A stretch of DNA of 64,000 nt from the NCBI GenBank assembly GCA_002917775.1, contig KZ627156.1:270909-334908 (forward strand). Direction: 5' to 3'. This DNA is from Glaciozyma antarctica PI12. Its lineage: Eukaryota > Basidiomycota > Microbotryomycetes > Kriegeriales > Camptobasidiaceae. Position numbers and translations under genes: made by a program. The notes beneath the pieces were generated by a model. It did not search any database and was not told where the DNA came from. It saw only the letters and a list, made by a program, of their open reading frames with translations. Numbering within the stretch: position 1 is the stretch's first letter; the number at the start of each line of letters is the position of its first letter. Below are positions 1-11,889 of this stretch, in pieces.

Positions 1-433
1 AGTGGGAGCCTCACGCGAACGGAACGTTCACTTCCGGTTGCCTCGTTCACACCGGCCAGTTCTTCATCGACGATTCGCTCAACGAGGTGATCGACAAGGT
101 GCGTTTCTCCCTTCGCCTTCTCGCTCAAGTTTGTGATCTGACGAACGACGAGCAGATCTACCCCTACAACCTCAACCCCATCAAGGACAAGTGGGGACGT
201 ACTCGCAACTGGGACGACAGTCTCCAGATCTACCAGGAGTCGCACAGGAACGGTGAGCTTCTTCTCGCTCTCGGTAGCGAGGGACGCAGCTGATGGTTTG
301 CGACGCAGGCTACGGACCTACGTTCGAAGTCGAGAAGCTTGGCGGTGTTATCCAGCAAGGACTCATCGCCTACATCACCGTCGGCGTGGATCTTTCAGCC
401 GACTATCCCAACACCCAGGCTTGGACTCCATGA
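1..433 (+). CDS. Secreted intradiol ring-cleavage dioxygenase, copy 1 (3' end only)
   Basis: Only the last three exons are inside the window: up to 98, 156-252 and 309-433 (TGA). The introns start GTGCGT and GTGAGC and end in CAG. The translated part matches the C-terminal third of the complete paralogue at 18.7-20.4 kb, on the opposite strand, and the sampled intron is identical, so the duplication is recent. In this family a non-haem Fe(III) held by two Tyr and two His splits catechol-type rings between the hydroxyls; the iron ligands lie upstream of the window. The reading frame here is intact to its natural end (ending NTQAWTP), unlike copy 2. Identity with copy 2 runs about 45 bp past the stop and then ends abruptly. 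Whether the 5' part is complete cannot be seen. Confidence 0.85.
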
Positions 434-478
434 TTCGGGACGTGTTGTGGAATGAATCGATTGACTGTGCAAAGGGAA
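1..478. repeat. Left arm of an inverted duplication
   Basis: Bases 1 to about 478 are the reverse complement of about 18896-19388. Differences seen by eye are a 20-bp tandem duplication in the right arm, a 4-bp insertion in the left arm just after the stop codon, and a few substitutions at the boundary. The arm continues leftward out of the window, so its full length is unknown. Confidence 0.85.
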
Positions 479-683
479 CTTGATGGCGTTCGGGGCTCTC
501 TTTCGCGCCTTCCTGCTCGCTCATCTCGCGCTCAACCGTCGCAGCTCACCTCTCCATTCAGATCCTTCGCCTACTCGTTCTTCTTCAGCTCCTCCGCTCT
601 CCTGACAGAGCGGCTTCGTAAGGCACAAGGACCAGCCTCGCAGCTTAAATAACAACATCACGTCTACCCTCGCAACCTCGCCT

Positions 684-1696
684 CTAATCCACAAACTCCT
701 CTCGAATCCAGCCTGCGCTCCTCTTCGCAAGGCTGTCACAGTGTCCTGCACATCGAGCCACATTAGCTTCTTCCTACCCCCCCGCGCGCCTTACTCACCA
801 GGATCCAGGCAGAACGCATGCTGCATTCCCTCCTCGCACCTCGTCCTCCTCTCCTGCCCGTACCCCGCTCGCTCCAAGCACTCCACCACCTCTCGCACGC
901 TACTATCGCACACCCATCCATCTTCCTCCCCCTTTGCCCAATACCACCACATCCTCCCTCCAAACTTCCTCAGCACCTCCTCATCCAGCGCCATCACCCT
1001 CGTCATCTCCTCCCCCGCCATCGACAGTGCCGCCAGTACCGTTCCGGGAGACTGAACAAGCGCGGTCGTCACGCTGGCTGAAAGGGAGGGTTGACGCGTG
1101 AGGAGTCCAACGAGGGGAGAGAGGAGGGCGGCAGGGAGGAAGGAGAGTGCCGCTGTGGTGAGGGATAGCGAGGGGAAGAGGGCTGGCCGGAAGAGAGGGG
1201 AGAGTCGAGCACCGTTCGGCGTCACGGCCATGTGGGAGAGGGTCGGGAAGAAGTGGTGGAGGGAGGTGATGAGGGCTGGACGGAGCTTGAGCGCCTCGCA
1301 GGCGATCCAGCAGCCTATCGAGTGGCCTAGGAGGACGAGCTTCGTCTGGTCCTCCCCTGAGCCAAAATCGTGCGTCCGGGAGAGCTCGTCAATAAACGCG
1401 ACCTTGTGCTCGACTTGATCTTGCAGAGAGGCGGCGCCCTTGGGAGTCCAGGCGAAGGCAGCGGCGGATGGGGAGTGGCCAAGGTGCCCGAGGGCGTAGA
1501 CTGCTGTCGAGGGGAGATGGGAATGAATCGAACTGAGCCACCCCGTGTAGTAGTGAGCAAGCCCAGGGTTGCCTGGAACGAAGAGCAGCACGATGGCGGG
1601 CTTCGACGGCAAGGTGCCGTTCGAGGCAGGAGAGGTGGGCCAGTGGAGGAGGTCGTATGGGAGACCGTTGAGGCCAGTTCGCGTGGTGGACTCCAT
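684..1696 (-). CDS. Lipid-droplet-associated hydrolase (LDAH-type alpha/beta hydrolase)
   Basis: Two exons, 1696-799 and 745-684, with a 53-bp intron (GTGAGT...GTGCAG), give 319 residues, which is normal for the family. PGNPGLAHYY near residue 41 is the family's oxyanion-loop signature. GHSIG around residue 124 is the nucleophile elbow with the catalytic Ser. MQHAFCLDPGH at the C-terminus carries the catalytic His; the second exon is needed to complete it, and without splicing the frame ends at DPGE. Animal and yeast relatives bind lipid droplets and hydrolyse neutral lipid or sterol esters weakly. An oleaginous yeast would make such a role natural, but the substrate is inferred. The gene diverges from eIF5B. 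Confidence 0.88.
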
Positions 1697-1995
1697 CCTG
1701 AGCGCGCGCGTGTCCTTGGTGGTGGAAAGTGGTCAACGAGCGAAGGAGCTCCCAGAGCTCGCTGGCCCTGGACCTGGTTTGGCTCTCGCTGCACTGAATG
1801 GATTCACTGTATCCCTTGACGTGCCATCTCGTGTTTACTGTTGCGAGCTAAGGACACGCTCGCACACGACTGTTGGACGCCTCGCTGCCGACTCCGTTCT
1901 CCAGGCGTAGCCGCGCGACTCGATCCAAGTCAAAATTCGGTTGACTCGCGTACGTCTCCCTTTTGTCAACCACTTCCCCACCGACACGCTCAACA
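1697..1995. promoter_or_regulatory. Divergent LDAH / eIF5B promoter region
   Basis: These 299 bp separate the start codons of the two divergent genes and must hold both core promoters. No TATA box or other motif stands out. The stretch just before the eIF5B start is pyrimidine-rich. Confidence 0.6.
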
Positions 1996-4900
1996 ATGGC
2001 TCCCAAGAAGGCCAAAGGCGGCAAGAAAAAGGCTCCCGACGACGACGAGCACTGGTGCGCTTCTCCCCGCCCTCCCGACGCCGGCGCCAGCTGCATACTG
2101 ACCACTCTCCTCACAGGGCAAACCTCGCTTCCAAGCTCGCCCCCTCCCCCGCCGCCGCCACTCCCGCTGATTCGGACGACGAAGCGCCTGCTGCGCCCAA
2201 GAAGAGCGCGTTCGGTGGACTGTCGTACGAGGAGATGGAGCAGGAGGCGGAGGACGACGGGGACTCGTTCATGGCGATGCTCGCCAAGGCGGGGGGCAGC
2301 AAGAAGAAGGACAAGAAGAGAGGGAAGAAGGTTGTCGTAGAGTCGGATGAGGAGGAGGAGGAGGACAAGACGGACGCGCAGCCTGTGGCGACGGAGACGA
2401 GGGGAGTGGTTGAGGTGGGCGCGGACGACTGGATGGAGGCCGAGTTTGGCAAGGAGAAGGAGAAGAAGGGGAAGAAGGGCAAGGGCAAGAAGGGCGGCAA
2501 GAAGGTCGAGCAGGAGGACGAGGACGAGGTCGAGCAGGTCACCAAGCAGGTCGAGGAGGTGTCGATCGCGGAGAAGCCCGCGGCCGCTCCTGCTGCTGCT
2601 GCCGCCGCTCCTGCCGACGAGGACGAGGGAGATGATAGAGCTGAGGAGGAGGAGGCTGGATCCAAGGTGCTCTCGAAGAAGGAGAAGGAGAAGATCAAGA
2701 AGGAGAAGGAGAAGGTGCGTTCGGGCCGTGTGTCCTCGTCGGTGAGCTGGAAGCTGACGTGCTTCCCTGAACGCAGGCGAAGAAGAAGGCGCAAGCAGCA
2801 GCCAAAAAGGCCTCCGCACCCGCTCCCTCCGACGAACCCACTCCCTCCGCCCCCATCGCCGCCACCGCCCCTGCGCCCACCGCCGAAGCTGCCGAGGACG
2901 ACGAGGCGGATGAGGGAGGTGTCGATGCTGCTGGGAAGAAGAAGAAGAAGAAGAAGAAGGCTGCGGAGAAGAAGGAGCCGGTGGTTGCTGCGCCGAAGAA
3001 GGGTGGAGCTCAGATGGCGGCGCTGAGGGTGCGTAGTGCGAGTTCACGCTGGGATGGGAGGGTAGCTGACTACTTTCGCTGCTCCAGGCATTGATGGAGG
3101 CGCAGAAGGCGGCTGCGGAGGAGCAGGCGAGGCTTGAGGCGGAGCATAGGCAGTGCGTTGCGATCCTTCCGTCGTGAAAGTGTTCGGGAGCTAAAGCCTT
3201 GCTTGCAGACGTATCGAGGATGAAGATCGTCGTCTTGAGGAGGAGGAGGCAGCTGCTGCGGAGGAGAAGGCTCGCAGGAAGGAAAAGGAGCGGGTACGTA
3301 TTTTTTCGAGCTCGCTCACCGACACGAACTAACGTTCATTCCCCAATTCACAGGCGAAGAAAGAGGAACTTCGGAAGGCCGGCAAGCTCCTCACGCCGAA
3401 GCAGAAGGCCGAGAAGGCTGCTGCTGAGCTCCGACTGGAGGCTCTGCGGAACACGGCGGGAGTAACGGTCGCTGGATTGCAAGAGGGCGCAATAGACGAG
3501 GGAGCGCCGAGGAAGGTTTCGTACGCCAAGAAGAAGCCGTTCAAGAAGGGTCCCGCCGCCGCTGTCGTCGAGAAGGTCGTCGAGGTGCCAAAGGTCGAGG
3601 AGGTCGCCGAGGAGAAGGTCGACGAGGATGACGATGTCAAGGACGACTGGGACGTTAGTGACGAGGAGGAGAAGCTCGTGCCGAAGGTCGAGGAGGTCAA
3701 GGACGATTGGGATGCGAGCGAGAGCGAGGAGGAGGAGAAGGCGGCGCCTGCACCCGCGAAGGCTGCACCGGCACCAGTTGCAAAGCGTGCGTTCTGAGAC
3801 TCTCTCTCCGACCGAGTGATAACCTGACTCGTTTTCTCTCCCAGCGTCGACCGGGAAGCCCGCCGCGAAACTCACCAAGCCCGCCGTCAAAGCCTCCACT
3901 TCCTCCGCCAAGCCTCCCGCCGTTAAGCCCTCGATCCCGTCCAAAGTTCCCTTCGCGAAGAAGGTCGTCACCAAGGGCCCCATCAAGCCCGAAGAGCGAG
4001 GCCGGATGAGCGGCGGCAAGGCTGCGCCCGTCGTCGCTGCGCCCGTCGTCGTTTTCCTCTGTCTTCGGACGAGGACGTCTTCGGATCGGATTCGGACTCG
4101 GAGGACGACTCGGATTCGGACGACAGCGATTCGGAGAGCGAATCGGAGGACGAGGATGGGATGACGGCGACCGAGAGGCAGTTTGCGCTCAAGAAGGCCG
4201 AGGCGAAGGAGAGGAGGATGGCGAAGAACGCGGAAGCGCTCGCGGCGAGGAGCAAGGACAACATGCGCTCTCCGATTTGCGTTATCCTCGGTCACGTCGA
4301 TACCGGAAAGACGAAGCTGCTCGACAAGGTGCGTTTCGTTCCCCGTGTGGCTTGAGAGACAGGGTAACTGACGACGGTGGGAGTGCAGATTCGTCAAACG
4401 AACGTTCAAGAGGGCGAGGCTGGAGGTATCACGCAGCAGATTGGCGCCACCTACTTTCCCATGGAGGCGATTCGGTCCAAGACAGTTGTTCTCGGCGACG
4501 TGAGTGGCTGGCTGTATTGCTGGAGAGATCGTCAGCTACTTACCTGCAGTTCCTCCGCAGGCCGATCTCAAGGAGTACAAGCTCCCTGGTCTCCTCGTTA
4601 TCGACACTCCCGGTCACGAGTCGTTCACCAACCTTCGAACACGAGGAAGCTCGCTCTGCAACATCGCCATTCTGGTTGTCGACATCATGGTGCGTTCTCG
4701 CTCTCCTCCCAGTCGGTCACGCCGCTCACGCTGAGCCACTTCATTAGCACGGACTCGAGCCTCAAACTCTCGAATCTCTTCGCCTGCTTCGCGAAGGCAA
4801 GACGCCGTTCATCGTCGCTCTCAACAAGGTTCGTCCCTTTTATGCCACCCCGAACCGCGAGCTCACGTCATCCGTTTCAGATCGATCGTCTCTACGGCTG

Positions 4901-6677
4901 GAAGCCTATCCCCGACGGCGGTTTCCAAGAGTCGCTCGCTTCGCAGCACGAGTCGGTTCGCCGCGAGTACAAGAAGCGCCTTGACGAGACGATCCTCGCT
5001 TTCGCCGAGCAGGGACTCAACTCGCTCCCCTACTACGAGAACAAGGATTTTGCCAAGATCGTCTCGCTCGTCCCGACGTCGGCCCACACTGGCGAGGGAG
5101 TCCCCGACATGCTCATGCTTATCATCAAGCTCACTCAAGAGCGGATGACGGAGCGTCTCATGTATCTCTCGACGCTCGAGTGCACTGTGCTCGAGGTCAA
5201 GGTCATCGAGGGACTGGGAACGACTATCGATGTCGTCCTTTCGAACGGAGTCCTTCACGAGGGAGATCGGATTGTCGTCTGCGGTCTCAACGGACCTATC
5301 TCGACTCAGATCCGTGCGCTGTTGACGCCTCAACCGATGAAGGAGCTTCGCATCAAGGTCCGTCGCTTCTTCCTCCTCCCCCGTGTCTCTTTGCTCACGA
5401 CGCTTTCTGCAGGGTCAATACGTCCACCACAAGGAAGTCAAGGCTTCGCTCGGAATCAAGATCGTTGCGCCGGACCTGGAGAAGGCTATCGCTGGATCTC
5501 GACTGCTCGTCATTGGCGAGGACGACGACGAGGACGAGCTGCGCGAGGACATCATGTCCGACTTGACCGACCTCATGAACTCGGTCGACAAGTCGGGTCG
5601 AGGAGTCTGCGTGCAGGCGTCGACGCTGGGATCGCTCGAAGCTCTTCTAGAGTTCCTGCGGACGAGCAAGATTCCTGTACGTTTCTTTACGCTGCTGCTG
5701 CGTGCTCGACGCTGACTTCGCTCGCAGGTCTCCGGAATCAACATCGGACCAGTCCATCGCAAGGATGTCATGCGCGCCGCGTCGATGCTCGAGAAGGCAA
5801 AGGAGCTCGCCGTCATCCTCTGCTTCGACGTTCCTGTCGACAAGGAAGCCGAGAAGGTCGCCGACGAGCTCGGCATCAAGATCTTCAAGGGTGCGTCGCG
5901 CTCGTCGTTCTCGCGGTCCACCTCGCTGATTTTTCCATCGCAGCCGACATCATCTACCATCTCTTCGACGCCTTCAAGGCTTACAACGCCGGGATCGTCG
6001 AGGCGAAGCGTGTCGATTCCGCACCAAAGGCTGTTTGGCCTTGCAAGCTCAAGATCATCGCCTGCTTCGCCAAGCGTGATCGTACGCATTCTCTCGCCCG
6101 TCTGAGCTCCCCATTCTGACTCGTCTTCACTCAGCTATCATTGTTGGATGCGACATCACCGAGGGAACTCTGCGCGTTGGGACTCCTATCTGTGTCATTC
6201 GCACCGACCCCGAGACGAAGAAGAAGGAGATCATCTACCTCGGCAAGGTGTACGTACTCTGCCCCGTACTTGAGCTTTTCTCGCCGCTGACTCGTTCGCT
6301 TTTCATAGTACTTCGCTTGAGATCAACCACAAGGTCATCGTCATCATCAAGAAGAGCGAGGCCGGAGCAGGAGTCGCCGTCAAGATCGAGCACGCTGCGT
6401 ACGAGAGTGCGAAGCAGTACGGTCGACACTGTGAGTTCGCTCTTCCTGCGCCGTTGGTGCTTGTGCTGACCCCGCACGCAGTCGACGACAAGGACGAGCT
6501 CGTTTCGTTGATTTCTCGAGTATCTATCGACACGCTCAAGGAGCATTTCCGAGACGACGTGTACGCTCCGCTTCGCTCGCATCTTTGCCAGCAAGGTCGC
6601 TGATACCTTTCTACCTCAGGACGAAGGACGACTGGCTTCTTATCAAGCAGCTCAAGGTCAAGCTCGACATTCCTTAG
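1996..6677 (+). CDS. FUN12: Translation initiation factor eIF5B (Fun12)
   Basis: GTPase that joins the 60S subunit and positions initiator tRNA; cytoplasmic. Eighteen exons, the first 1996-2054 and the last 6620-6677, with introns of about 50-70 bp. The N-terminal 600 residues are Lys/Glu/Ala-rich and disordered, as in all eukaryotic eIF5B. The G domain has the P-loop [12 protein letters not shown], switch [18 protein letters not shown] and NKID. Domains II-IV follow and the protein ends KVKLDIP. Spliced exons sum to 3713 bases, one short of whole codons. The frame slips once near 4052, where a Lys/Pro/Ala-rich frame passes into the acidic [10 protein letters not shown] frame at a run of four T. 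One extra T there would restore a product of about 1237 residues. Since the gene is essential in yeast, an assembly error at the homopolymer is more likely than a mutation. Start chosen as the ATG preceding [12 protein letters not shown]. Confidence 0.97.
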
Positions 6678-7741
6678 ATTAGTTAAGGGGGGAGAATGGG
6701 GAAGTACATAGCAGCTGGAACACGCGTCAACACATCCAAACCGCTCCTATGCTGTCGCGCTGCTCCCCCTGCTTTGGTTCGCCGCGAGTGCGAAGGTCCG
6801 ACGGTGTCAAGGGATGCTCGCTCGTGCTCGTCGGTGGGTTTCTCTCTCTCTCGCAGTAACCACACTGCTCTGACAGCTAAAGCTACGTAGATCAACGGCA
6901 ACTTTGAATGAGTGAGTCGGGCTGCAATCTTCGCACAGTAGTCTGCCCCTGCGTGGATGACTGCCCTTCTCTTCTGACTTGCAGACTTCCACGAGCTGTT
7001 CCCATCTTGACTGGTTTCGTTATAAAAGACTTGCCGTCGTTCTTTTGTGTTTTGTGCGGAGAGAGAAGCGAGCCCGAAGCGAGTCCCAAGCTGCCAGACC
7101 GGCAAGACGCGCCTGCCGATTGTTGCGCGCGAGAGAAATCTATGGCGAGGAATAAATTGAACGACAAGTAAACGCGTGTGTGAACTACTGCAAGTATAAT
7201 ACGACTACGACGGAAAGAGCCCCTCAGAACACACCTCCGACACCTCGCACCCACTCTCCGATCCCATGAAGCTAGCCTCGTCGCAGCCGGCATGGAGACT
7301 CGAATTTCCCCAGCCAAGTCCCACGACTGCCTCCTCCTCGATCCTTGGCTCGACCAGAGTGATTTTGGGCGAGCGGACGTGGTTGCTGTCAGGAGAAAAT
7401 CGCGCGACCCTTTGGCGTGGGATTCTGTCGAATGCGAAGGGGGAGGAGAAGAGAAGAGAGAGTGCGGGAGAATGTAAATGTATCGCTGTGAGAGGAGTAG
7501 CGATTGAGTTTGCTTGCGCGGGAGCTGCGAACCCCGTTAGCGCAAGTTCCTGGGGACGAAACGCGAGCGAGAGGAACGCACAAATCGGCTGCTGAGGAAT
7601 GACTCGTTGACGACCGTGAACAAGTAGGTCGTATCATATCGTCGCAAAGGAGGTATAGGACTGAGCAGTGCGAGTGGCGGTCGTCAACCTGTTGGCCATG
7701 AATCAGCATCATTTCTCGCAACGTGGTGAACGGCCCCGAAC
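6678..7741. other. Convergent intergenic region, no convincing gene
   Basis: About 1.06 kb between the stops of eIF5B (+) and the transcription-factor-like gene (-). It is less GC-rich than its surroundings, especially 7000-7250. A TATAAAAG lies at about 7020. A 109-codon ORF (7266-7595, +) and a shorter overlapping one follow it, but neither resembles a known protein and neither has introns. I leave them uncalled. Confidence 0.5.
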
Positions 7742-9849
7742 TCACCAATCCAGCTCAATCTCTGAAACCTCGTACTCGCACGCTTGAGTACCCACCAGCT
7801 TGAGGCGATCTAGAGCGAGCAAAGTCCAGTTGGGCAGGAGTTCGAGTTGGACGATAATGCCGGAGAGGAGAGGACGTCCCTTTGGCGAGCAGGCGAACGT
7901 ATTCATGTAGAACTTGCATGTAGTCGATCAGCGACCTCATTTATGCGCGCCAGTCGAGGGAGAAAGGACGTACGAAACAAGCTTTAGGCACTTCCTCATC
8001 CTGAGCTCGCTCAGCTCGACCAGCGCACCCATCTCCCGACTCTTCCCCGCGCACCCCAGCAAGGACCCATGAACAACCATCAACAGCTCCATCACTCGCA
8101 AGTCCGCTTTGATGCCGACGAGCATTTGCTCCTCCCGCTCGCCTCCCTGAGCAGCGACGGAGGTGATTGCTCGCTGCCGTTGCTGGAGGATCGCGCGGAC
8201 GTGGTCGACTTGGGTCCAAAGGGCGGGAACGAGGTCGCAAATCAGGCGAAGATCGTGTGAAGAGCCTGTGATACGAGTAACGTATTAGCACGAGGTCGTT
8301 GTAGGGAAGACGAAAGGAGCGCACGAGGGAGCGAGGCGAGCTCAGTGAAGAAGCGTTGGATTCCGCCGATGAGGCCGGTGACTTGAACGAAAAAGTCGGA
8401 GATTTCTTGCTGGGATAGAAGACAAGACTGGGAAGTGTTGGGGGGAAGGGGGAGCGAAAGAGGGGAGGAGAGGTCGAAAGCGAATAAAGGTCGGAAGGAG
8501 TGTAGTCGTATGCGTCGATAATTTCGCAGGCGCGATTTGCAATAGTGGAGGGGATGCAGTCGTTCTCCTGTAATTCACAAAAGACTCAGCAGCGAAGAAC
8601 GAAAGCGAAGGAATCAGGAAAGAACGCACGAAGAGTGCGCGGCCAATTCTCAGCTTGAGCGAGTCCTTCGCAAAGGTCGTGGTACAAGCGTACAACTGCT
8701 CAAGGTAGAGCGAGTGCGCAAGAGGAAGACCCGCTGTCGTAATTTGCTCCCAAGCTTCCTCCACTGCAAAGCGAGTGTCAGCCAGGCTCCTGTCGCGCGT
8801 GCGGAAGGAATGTTAGAAAGACGCACCCCTACAGAGCTGCACTGCCGCCGCTAGAATCTCCAGGTCGCCAGCACGAAACGAGTCCCGTTCCTCGCCGCAG
8901 AGCTCCAAAACGAAATCGAGAAGATTCCGGCAGACCTCGTCGCGCCGTCGACCAACGGTTGAAGTGAGGTCCGATGAGTGCGCGTCGCTTTCTTCGAGAT
9001 TGATGAAAGAAACGCTGAAGAGTTCCTAAGGGTGTGGAGAAGCGTTAGAAGCGGCTAGACTGGGAAGAATGGAAAGAGCGAACCGAGTGGGAGGTTGCGC
9101 GAGCACCGAGTGCGCAGAGGATCAACACGGCAATCTGTGGTCGAGAGATTTAGCGGCGGTGAACGGAAATAGTTGGATAATGTACCTTGCTGGTAGGCGA
9201 GAGGTCTTGGATCTCGGTGCGGTACTGAGAGATGTTGGCGACAAGAGGTTGGAAGGCCGGAAGGCCGAGCGAAGCAAATTCGGCAACTGCAAGGGATTAG
9301 CTTGAACGGGGCTCGGTGAGGAGAAAGCGTACCATTCAGTAGATTCAGCACAAGCTTAAGGCCCATTCCTGACCACAGAAGTCGCCATTCGAGAGAGGTG
9401 GGCCCGACGTGCGGGGGAAGTTGACCGCTGGCGGGAAGGAGATGCAGCGACAAGATGTGGCCGTCGTCGGGCCCCGCTGCGAGACTAAAAGCGACGTGGA
9501 TCAAGGCGGAGAGATTGGCGTAGGGTGGGCTGATGGGGACGTGTTCGTCGTCGCCTGACTGCGGAGCTGCGTGTACTCCTCGTCAGCTGTGCGCCAACTG
9601 TACCAAAAGATGTGCGGACCTGTGCAGGTGGTAATGATTGCTGTGGACCGCTTTGCGATGCAGGGAAGGCAGTGAGAAGCGTCGAAAGAATTGACGGTTT
9701 CGAGGAGCAGCGTGTGCTCCGGGGAAGCAAGGTAGAAGAGCGATAACGTCGGCGGAGGCTCCGTGGCGAAGTAGGGCAGAGCGCGGAGCACCCTGCAGGC
9801 GTAAGAACAAAGCTTCCTTGAGGAAGGTGAGGAGAGAGAGGCGCGACAT
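7742..9849 (-). CDS. Helical protein resembling a fungal transcription factor regulatory domain
   Basis: About eleven exons can be joined with agreeing phases: 9792-9620, 9566-9333, 9286-9186, 9134-9084, 9025-8827, 8763-8630, 8567-8325, 8265-7979 and 7912-7742 are the clearest. The product is mostly helical and ends EYEVSEIELDW. Features such as AVLILCALGARATSHS followed by a GRRRDEVCRNLL helix resemble the C-terminal domain of basidiomycete Zn(II)2Cys6 activators; this is my recollection of the family, not a search. No CxxC-type zinc cluster was found upstream, and the N-terminus is unresolved: an ATG at 9849 opens a plausible helix but in the wrong phase. One frame change is also needed in exon 8567-8325, near runs of five and six C on the coding strand. 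It may be a truncated factor, or another helical family. Confidence 0.55.
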
Positions 9850-11794
9850 CGATTGCGTTCGCCGTTCGGTGTGTGCTCACCCGCCCCACACAATTCTGTG
9901 CTGCCTCCTTTACCACGCGGACGCGAATCTTTCAAAGTAGGGTCGTTCCAGGTCGTTCCTGGGAAAATCTGGATGAAGACGACTTGCAGAGTGGTGCGCG
10001 CCGGGAAAGTGTGTTCGTTCGCACTTGGGCCAGATTGCGGGATTTGTCGTCGATCGAATTGATTCGTCGGCCAGGGCTGGCCGGGTCGTCCCAGGAAAGA
10101 TCTGAGGACTCCCGCAGTGCGCTCTTTCTTTGCCCAGGAGGTGGGAGGCGGTGGGTGGAAGAGAGAGGGAAGGATCTGGACGTGCCCGCCTCGACCGCAA
10201 TTCTGCTGTCGCGCGGCTTTCTCTCCCCTGAGAGCCAAGCAAGTCAGTCCGGAGCGAACTTGTGTAGCCACGCTGAAGTCCATCCGGATCCTCAAGTCAG
10301 TCACCCTTGCCTAGAAGAACCTTCTTCCACCTCGTCAAGTCTCGCTCCGGCTTTTCGTCCCCCCCCCACCCGCACTCCCCCACATTGCAACAGCGGGAGC
10401 GGAGTAGGCGGGCGTGCACATCTTCCCGGAGGGGCTTCAATACACGATGGTATTGGCTGCAATCTACATCAGAAAGAACAAGAAACATCGCAAGGCTGGA
10501 GAGGGGAGCAGAGGGATCTCGCTCGCGACGATTCCGAGCGGCTGTCAATCTCCGTGACTGATCCGCTTAAAGCAGCGCCCACGGCTGTTGATGCAAGCAA
10601 TTAGGTGCATCGTAGATTCAGGGAAGTTAACATGTGGTGGTAAGACAAAAACCAGTGCAAAAAAGAGGAGTGGACCTCGCTGCCCGAGATTGAGGAAAGG
10701 ACCCATGTCCTTCTCGGCTCCGGATTTGTCAATGATGACAAATTAATTCTCAGAAGTACAAGGGGGAGACAGTGCAGAAGATGCAAAGGGCTGCGGATGA
10801 GATGAAAACAGGCTGGGTTGGGTTGCGGTGCGGAATTTCTGGTGAACAAGCAGGTGTAGCTCTGTCCCAGCAATGGATGCACCAAGAGGATGTGTCTCGT
10901 TCGTCAGACAGCGCAAGGCGACGCGTCAAGCCTTGATCAAAGCAGCAAAAAACAGCCCGCCGGATCAACCTTTACTTCCTGTTCCCAAACCGCCTTGCAT
11001 GATGGAGCCTTGGAAATTTGCGTACGGTGCCTCGGCCAGCATTTGAGCTGTGTGATTTTTATCCTCCCAGATCTCTGCACCCCTCTTGAGATTTTCAGCA
11101 CTCACGTATCATTGATTGAGGAAGATGCAGGAGTTACGACCAACCACAGCTTAACCACTGACCTTTGTTGCACGACGGGGTAAAACTGTGGTTAAGGCCC
11201 TCTCCCCCCACAAAGAAGGCCATGAAAACCGCTCCCAAGGCGGTCAGAGTCAAGGCGAAGCCGGAGGAGGAGGAGGTTGTCAAGGTTGCTGAGCCTGCAC
11301 CTGCACTGCACCGAGTGTGACTCCTCCGAGTGTGATACGGCGGCAGGAAGAACGACAAGGAAGGCAGTTGTTCACACACGGCTCTAAAAAAAAATCGGCT
11401 CAAGAAAGTGTCCGTCGCTTTTCCATTCCTTCCTCTCCCTCCACTAAATTGCCACTCTCCTCCTCCACCGGGCCGAGTGGGAATTTGCGATACGGCTAAC
11501 GTGGTGAGGCAGCGGTTTACGGATTCAAATGCCGGGAAAGTGGGAAGGGACTTGAGGAGGGCGGAGCTTTGGGTGAAGGGGATGCGCGTGAAGTAGGTTT
11601 TTGATAACATTTGATTTAGCTGTGACTATGTATCCGATTTTGCGAGTAGACCCACAGAGGGAGGAAGCAAAGTCAAGGCAAACGGATCCTTGGAGAAGGT
11701 GTAACAAAGCGCAGAGTGAGCGAGGTCAAGTCTGCGGCACTCTTTTGGTCAAGAGCATGCGGATGGCACAAAACTTTCAACAGCAAACGTTTGC
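9850..11794. other. Gene-poor region upstream of the tRNA
   Basis: I find no exon chain here. Base composition falls from GC-rich to nearly balanced around 10.6-11.2 kb. A short ORF at 11221 (starting MKTAPKAVRVKAK, 32 codons) looks like a basic ribosomal-protein or histone tail but has no continuation. The missing 5' exons of the 7.7-9.8 kb gene could lie at the left end. Confidence 0.4.
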
Positions 11795-11880
11795 GGTCCC
11801 ATCGTCCAGCGGTTAAGACGTCTGGTTTTGATTGACCATTCTGAATCCAGAAAGCCCGAGTTCGAACCTCGGTGGGACCT
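11795..11880 (+). tRNA. tRNA-Gln(UUG) with intron
   Basis: A full cloverleaf can be drawn. The acceptor stem GGTCCCA pairs with TGGGACC (11795-11801 / 11873-11879), with discriminator T. The anticodon stem TCTGG pairs with CCAGA, and the T arm CCGAG pairs with CTCGG around TTCGAAC. The anticodon loop reads TT-TTG-A, giving UUG for glutamine. A 14-nt intron (about 11832-11845) sits one base 3' of the anticodon, the canonical nuclear position. The B box (GTTCGAACC) is present. Confidence 0.9.
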
Positions 11881-11882
11881 TA

Positions 11883-11889
11883 TTTTTTT
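11883..11889 (+). terminator. Pol III terminator
   Basis: A run of seven T begins three bases after the tRNA discriminator base, the standard RNA polymerase III stop. Confidence 0.85.

Noticed and set aside
7266-7595. 109-codon plus-strand ORF after a TATAAAAG motif
   Set aside because: No recognisable domain or intron, and an overlapping frame looks equally plausible; probably chance in a GC-rich flank.
11134-11610. 158-codon minus-strand ORF near the tRNA
   Set aside because: Low-complexity Gly/Ser/Thr composition, alternative start codon, and no splice sites or family resemblance.
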